From Synchiropus splendidus (taxonomy: Eukaryota; Chordata; Actinopteri; Syngnathiformes; Callionymidae), in the NCBI RefSeq assembly GCF_027744825.2, contig NC_071334.1, positions 69,959,937 to 70,023,936 on the forward strand: a stretch of 64,000 bases of DNA. The letters are read 5' to 3'. This document shows, piece by piece, positions 58,230 to 64,000 of the stretch. The notes under the pieces were generated by a model that ran no database searches, was not told the origin of the DNA, and saw only the letters and a list, made by a program, of their open reading frames with translations. A program made the position numbers and the translations under genes. Numbering within the stretch: the first letter of the stretch is position 1; the number at the start of each line of letters is the position of its first letter.

Positions 58230-60260
58230 CACGGCGATCTGACAGAGAACTAAGGAAGCAGAGGGGGTTTTAACATTTACAGAATTGACCACTGGTTTTT
58301 AATCATGAAAAGTAAATCTCTCTCCAAACTGCAAAACTGACCAAACTGACTTGGTTCGTCTCTTCAGGTGCCATATCCACATCCGCAGTTCCACAAGCAG
58401 CAAGATGCTCTAAGATGCGCGCATGTGCAATTGCACACAATTGATATGATGTCTGAATTGATAATAAATCGCTGCAATTTTAGGACTACATGGCTTCTTG
58501 CCGGCCAGATATAAAGCCTTATGAGATTAGACCAATAAAATGAAGCGCTCACAGTGCTGTTCGACTGTGTGTGTCCTTAACCAGCAGTACTTTCCACAGG
58601 TTCTCTGGTGCTTAAGACCGTCCTCCGAGTGACATCGCTACATACACAATGGCATGAACAGCAACTACCTAGCCGGCTATTTGAAGTGAAGTATTGGAGC
58701 TGATTTCTCTAAAAGTCACTGATGGTTGGTCAAAATGTGCGTACGTAGTTATGTAGAGTGGAGAGGGAGAGAAATGAGAGAGAGAGAACCGTTGCAGTGC
58801 AGGTTTCAGAGTACAATACCCAGAGACTACACACTGGTCAGGTGATCATCGAGATGGCACCTTTGGTAACACACCTCCCATCAGGTACTGCCACTGCTCT
58901 CCATGACCAAAGGTTTGAAGGAGGACGATCTTGGTACTGCTCAGGCCTCTGATCAGCAGTGAGCCCAGAACACAAGGGATGTTAAATGTGAACATGTAGC
59001 ATTTCAGACAAGGCTAAAATGAAAGTGGAATATCACACGATCAAATCTTTAAAAAAAATGTGATGAATCGATGATTATGAAGATTTTCTATTCTAACCAA
59101 AAAAGGACTGTTAATTTGATGTCTGCCATTTCTAAAATCAGATTAAATTGAAGTACAAATTGGTCACTTAGAAGAAACCCACCAAGAAATGTAACTCCTG
59201 ATGTCGGAGAGAAGAAGCAGGAGAAGCCCAAATGAAGACTGGCACACTGTCATAAAAGGTTTAGGAGAGTTAATAAACTGGAGGGTAATGAGCTCGACGC
59301 ACTGCACAGAGACAACTGAGCTCCAGAGATCGGGCGAGCCGCCGAAATACTGACCCGCAGCTGTGCTGAGAGCAGGTGGGAAGGCTGTGAACATCACTAG
59401 AGGAAGCCTGAGCAAACACTGTCCATAGCCGAACCAGCCAGTCAAATAAATGCAGAAGTGGCTGACTGCGACACAGCAGGCGTCACAGGAAAGCAGAATC
59501 ACGAAAAATAATCAAGTGACTGTTCAAGATTTCTGTTGACTGTCGGGGGCCAACACCAAGATTGCCATGTTTGAGGTACCAGCGTGAGATGAGCTGAGGA
59601 AGTTCCCGTGTGAAGAACACGCACACCGGGTCATGATCGGCAATGCTCAGGTGTTTATGAAGAATGTTCAGTTGGTCCAAAATGGTCAATGTTTATTCCC
59701 AACCGTCTGTCCAATGGTACCAAAAGGTACCCTGACAGATTTAAGGTCTTGCCAGGGGTCCACCACTGAGTCGATCGCAACTGAAGGCAGTGTGAGTCAA
59801 TTGTGAGCCGTCGGTCACCGCAACGGTTATCAGGGAAAATGAGCATTAGCCGCTGCTCCAGGGAGCTGCCAGTCTCTGAACAAAACACCGTCCCTACCTT
59901 CTGCGTCACGGACTGCGGTGGTCAACTGGACTTTAGTGTGCAAGGGTGACTTAGAAGGCCATGTCAAGGCAATGTTAAACGGTAAAGTTAAAGTCTAACG
60001 TCTAAACGTTGAAGTCTGATGGGACTGACTTGTCCATTGTAAATCATTTCTTTGTTTATTATCCATTTATGCATTTTTTAAGTTATTATTAGCTATGCAT
60101 TATCTATTGACTTGTAAGTACTTATATTTTATTAATTTATTTATTCTTTTTGTCATGATATTTGCTTATATATTATGGTATTTTTTTTACTGATTTATTT
60201 TGTGTTGTTTGACAGCTTGTGACTTACTTATGCTTTTTGGACGTCTTTGATGTTTGTTGT
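58230..60260. other. Unassigned sequence
   Basis: No recognised gene or family; frames up to 112 codons without features. Confidence 0.4.
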
Positions 60261-60267
60261 GTTCACA

Positions 60268-60618
60268 CTGCAGACTCAGTATCAAGACGAAGCCCGTTCG
60301 GCTCAAAAGGCTCAAAAGTGAACACAAGCGAGTCAGGTTTTGGTTGCGGATTTGATCCCGGCTTGAGAGCAGCACTTTGTCTCGGGAAACTCTCCACGGG
60401 GGGTGAGCTTCTTGCCTCAGGTGGCTCGGAAACTGCGTAAACAGTGCGACTCCACACAAACATAATAGATGCTGGACAGTAAAGGGTCTGATCGCTGTCT
60501 GGGCGGACAACATTGTTCAAAAACAACTTGGCAAACTCCCTGAACACTGAGGTGTGCAGCCTGGAGCTGCAGGACTGGTGCTGAGGAGGAGCGCAGCGGA
60601 CTGGGACTCGCAATGTGT
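60268..60618 (-). repeat. Family G, copy G3, minus orientation, with ORF
   Basis: The minus frame (60613 down to 60263, 116 codons) aligns with G1: LHTSVFREFAKLFLNNVVRP, then PASIMFVWS, then the GSNPQPKPDSLVF region. DNA phrases shared are attgcgagtcccagtccgct, gcatctattatg and tgtggagtc. It is GC-rich relative to its surroundings. A stop ends the frame soon after the shared part. Confidence 0.65.
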
Positions 60619-60619
60619 G

Positions 60620-61370
60620 TGGTGTTTATTAGCTAGATAAACATCTGATGTTATTGACAGACAGATTTGCTTCAATGAACAATGCAGCGCTCTACAGTAA
60701 CTGTTTTCACTGCTGTGACCTCGCTGCAGTGCAGCTGTCTGCAGCGCAGCTGTCTGCATGAGGAGGACAGCGAGGAGGAAAGACGCTGATGAAGTTACTG
60801 AAGATTACCAGACTGTTCATGGATCATTTCTGACGTCTGGATCTGGACTTCAATGATTAAAATCTTCTCCATCGTCAGTAATCTCTCTCACTGTGTTCAA
60901 TGTGTTGAGAGAGCAGCGTGGATCAATCAAGACGCTCCGTATTACGCAGCTTGTTTCTGCTATTTTCCTTAAAATAAACATGACAACACTCTTCCATGTT
61001 TAGTTTTGGCTGTGAAATGTCACACTCTGTTACAGCCGTGGCAGAGGTCCGTCATCAGTTCATATCTGAGGTGAGGACAACTCGCAGTACTTGTCTTCTG
61101 TCTTGTTGTGGTGACGGCGAGTGACGATTGTAAGCTCTCATTTACTTTGTTGCTTGTTCAGCGACTTGATTGAAAGACAACATAGAAGGCTGACTCCTGT
61201 CTCACCCTGGGTTCCAAATGTGCACTTAACAATACTGTTAAATGCAAGCACAGAGTCTCACCGCCTCCATGTCGAGCCGACAGGAGAGTCATTTGATTAT
61301 AATGGTTCTGGCGATGTTTATGGAAATTGAATCCCAGCACACTCACAGCTTGAGAGATTTCTAACTTAAT
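60620..61370. other. Unassigned sequence
   Basis: A small gcagctgtctgcagcgcagc direct repeat near 60730-60760; nothing else recognised. Confidence 0.35.
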
Positions 61371-61374
61371 GTAC

Positions 61375-61700
61375 AAATAATGCTTTTTTTTTTCACCTAA
61401 AATGATTGCTTTTGCAGCAGATTTTTTTTTTAAATGCAATTCATTTATGGTCACGAAACAACATGACAGGAAATGCACACCTTTGCAAATGAGCTGGTAA
61501 AAAATAGTGTCCGTTTCTAGCGTAAAAAAGCTTCAGACTGCAAGCCAACCAAATGTGATTCATTTGCAAAAAGCAATGAGTATTTCAAGTGCAAAGAACA
61601 CGCACAAAAGATAAATGTAGATGTTACATTGAAAAATAAGTTGATGACAATGATGACGAAACAAGCCCATCTTTTGTTCCTGTGGACACAATTTCAGCGC
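61375..61700 (-). repeat. Family E, copy E5, minus orientation
   Basis: On minus: aaagatgggcttgtttcgtc, gtgcgtgttctttgcacttg, gaaatactcattgctttttg, ctagaaacggacactatttt, accagctcatttgcaaaggt and gaccataaatga. It extends the family past the AT-rich centre. Confidence 0.7.
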
Positions 61701-61704
61701 CTTG

Positions 61705-62725
61705 CAGAACTGACGTGGATGAGTTGAAAGAAGTTCCTTCACTTTCATTTATTGGAGCAAGTTATTCTCTCCACGATCATGAATAGTGCTCCGTAGTGAG
61801 TGTCCCGTCGTGGCCCCAGGAGGAAATGAGGCAAATCTCTCAACATCAATGTAATATAAATTTCCTCAAAGGAAGACACTGTTGAATTTGAACTGCATTT
61901 GCCACTAAGATTTATAACTATGTCTCAATACGTAGGAATTATTATGGGTAGCGTTATCTGAAAAGAGTGCGACCTCTTGGCCTCTGAGAATCAAGAAAAT
62001 GTTTTATCGTATGTGCAGTTGTGTTCTTCTGTGTACCATTGTGGCGCGACATTGCTGGGTCTAGTACTGTCGGGGAGGTAACGCCATTGCTGAGCAAACA
62101 TGTTGTTCTTTGGAAGAAATTTGTGTTTGAACGGAAGCTTAACTTCACAGTTCTCCCCTGTCTTACTGCCCAAACCTTTATGATTTAAATCATGATGGAG
62201 ACTGTGGCGTAGATATCTGCCAGCTGTTGAAACCCGCCAATTCAAAGCAGAGGAAATCAAAAAGTCTCATATTTCATTGGAATTGGAAATGAAATGTTCA
62301 AAGATGGATGTCATATCCTGAGAAAGTTTTTCCATTCTAATTCTATCTTCATCAATATTCAGGCAGAGATGAGACGATTCTGAACATGATTAGACCGAAC
62401 ATAAAGCCATCTGGGAAACATGGCCCTCTGTTGTAGCATAACATGGAAAGCTGTGTCTTTGTTTATTGTCCAATCTGTGCCGCGCCACTTGAAGCAGGTG
62501 AGCACTTCAGTAACCTGGTTAAATTTCTGTAGGCTGCTGAAGTGGACAAGCAGGTTCTGATGGACCTCAAATAGCCAGCTGTGCACCCGGAGACGAAAGC
62601 TTGTTGTGCTGTGTGACGGGTCTGTTGCCGAGGAGTTTTAAGATCTACAGTTCACTTGTTCTCCAGAAAGTCCACCTGAGCAATTTGTCAACGGTTTTGA
62701 GGAAGAGGAGCAGGTTCATGTAGAC
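61705..62725. other. Unassigned sequence
   Basis: An 89-codon minus frame (61991-62260) has no recognised family. Nothing else seen. Confidence 0.4.
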
Positions 62726-62729
62726 CAAG

Positions 62730-63432
62730 GACTTGTTTTGATTCCAGCCACGTTGTTGTGGAAGCGATGACTCAGACTATTGTGAGAGGATGAAGTGTCT
62801 GAACGGATCACAGACGGACAGCAACACTTGAATGACAATCTCTCTTCAGACGGGTCAGCAGTACAAAACATGTCATGTGTTTGGGTCAACAGTGGGTCTG
62901 ACTGGGTTTTTTACCGCCGAGTATTGATGCCTCCTCACCCATGTTTTTGATAGCTTCTCTGCTGTTTTGCTTGGTTGCAAACAAGGCTTGTGTTACGTTG
63001 GAAAACCCTGGGCATTTGCATTCGGGGCAAAATAATCCTACAAAGCAGCCAAACGCAGATGGCTGCCACTCGTCCCTCCTTCTTTAAAACTTGCTTCACC
63101 TATTCCTGATGACGCTCTTCATCTTTTGGTTGGCAGAACAGGCTTCCACGCTCACTGGCAGAACATCCAGCTGTCATGTAACACGTGCCATTTTTCCTCT
63201 GATCCTGAAGCTGAAGAGTTTTTCCACCTGCATTCTAATGGTGCGCAGACAGGATCCAACTCTAGTGATGTTACAAAGGCCGGTTCAGGCTCTGGCTTTG
63301 ACTCACTTCAAACTAGATTGGATTAGATGTACACTTATTTAACACTGTAATTTAACAGACCCACTTCTGCAGATGATACATGATGATATCGGACTGCAAA
63401 TTGACACTGCACTGTTCCAGAGGCCGGCCGGT
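62730..63432 (+). repeat. Family C, copy C3
   Basis: aaggacttgttttgattcca, tattgtgagaggatgaagtg, gtttgggtcaacagtgggtc, gttttttaccgccgagtatt, gggcaaaataatcctacaaa, tgatgacgctcttcatcttt and gttccagaggccgg. The best full-length partner of C1. Confidence 0.7.
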
Positions 63433-63434
63433 GA

Positions 63435-64000
63435 CACTTTCACGCCGCCCCCATGCAGTGACCAGCTAAACACATCAGTTACTGTGCCAGCCGCCCGTCC
63501 TGCTGCTCCACCTCTCCTGCCACTTGTATCACGACAGAGTGGCCGTGTCCTCTTAGGCAGAGAGATATTAGCAGCCAACGGTGGCCAAAGTCTTTTCTCA
63601 TAGCTCGACGAAGGAGGAGCTGAACCTGAAAAGTGTGCTTTTAGACTATTGACAAGGCTGTGCAGAGAATTCTGGGATTTTACAAGTGACAAAAAACAAT
63701 GACAAGAAAAGCAGTTACAAAGAAACAATTCTCCAGCATGTAGTTCAGAAACGTATTTGTTTTTTTGTTCGCTCACTCTGTTGAAACTGTGCAGAGTCTC
63801 TCCTCTATAACAGTGTAATTACACAGCTTTCTTGGCCCATATCATTTTCCTTAATTGATATCACTCCCTGCTTCCCCATTCTCCTCGGTTAAATAGAAGT
63901 TGGCTTCTCATGCGACTATTACTGAGAGGATCTCATTTGCCAATTATCCAGCTGTTCCACTGTTAAATAATAAATATGCTTATTTGATCGCCGGAGGATG
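63435..64000. other. Unassigned sequence to the window end
   Basis: GC-rich open stretch to 63603, then AT-rich sequence; no gene recognised. Confidence 0.35.

Noticed and set aside
61991..62260. 89-codon minus frame in the 62-kb region as an exon
   Set aside because: No splice-site pair or family resemblance could be shown.

Overview
This is vertebrate nuclear DNA, almost certainly from a teleost fish. Fish-type transposon families are recognisable: a Rex3/RTE-like LINE 3' end, L2/Maui-like LINE fragments, a Tc1/mariner copy, a ZBED-type hAT copy and a Ty3/gypsy-like LTR element whose LTRs begin TGTCATG. Microsatellites are abundant. I found no multi-exon host gene I can name, no rRNA or tRNA and no prokaryotic features. 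The window reads as a repeat-rich intergenic or intronic region, and most open frames in it are short chance frames.

Layout. 0-4.4 kb: an L2-like LINE scrap and a copy of repeat family B in otherwise unassigned sequence. 4.43-7.84 kb: a complete, very young non-autonomous LTR retrotransposon (two 794-bp LTRs, 5-bp target duplication ACTTG, polypurine tract) whose interior is one 587-codon frame. That frame has a short Gag-like N-terminus followed by about 35 proline-rich tandem repeats. 8-22 kb: a LINE fragment, foldback arms of family B, copies of families A, E and G, a CATC satellite inside a Maui/L2-like repeat, and a 230-bp tandem duplication. 22.5-24.1 kb: a decayed Tc1 element with both ends and TA duplications, nested in a TG-rich fish repeat (F). 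26.7-29.5 kb: families F, C and D, a Rex3-like 3' end and family A. 30-38 kb: family A copies, a solo LTR related to the young LTR element and another LTR-like stretch. 38.3-41 kb: a hAT end, family G, and an internally deleted ZBED-type hAT with perfect 8-bp target duplications. 42 kb: a perfect 22-bp hairpin. 44-50 kb: families A, B and C and an RTE-like LINE scrap. 50-64 kb: family A, a possible host terminal exon on the minus strand, family B with a 75-bp AT run, family E, an L2-like LINE 3' end, and families G, E and C.

The most interesting pattern is family A, a 185-215 bp foldback MITE-like repeat with at least ten copies here. One copy has a perfect 8-bp target duplication. Each arm carries a sequence matching the vertebrate CTCF core (CCASYAGRKGGCRS). 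Because the arms are inverted, a full copy carries two such motifs in convergent orientation about 80 bp apart. I count five 14/14 and seven 13/14 matches; chance would give about 0.03 perfect matches in the window. Family B carries a 13/14 match as well. The window may therefore show transposon-driven spread of paired architectural-protein sites. Family labels A-G are mine; I could not compare them with a repeat library.
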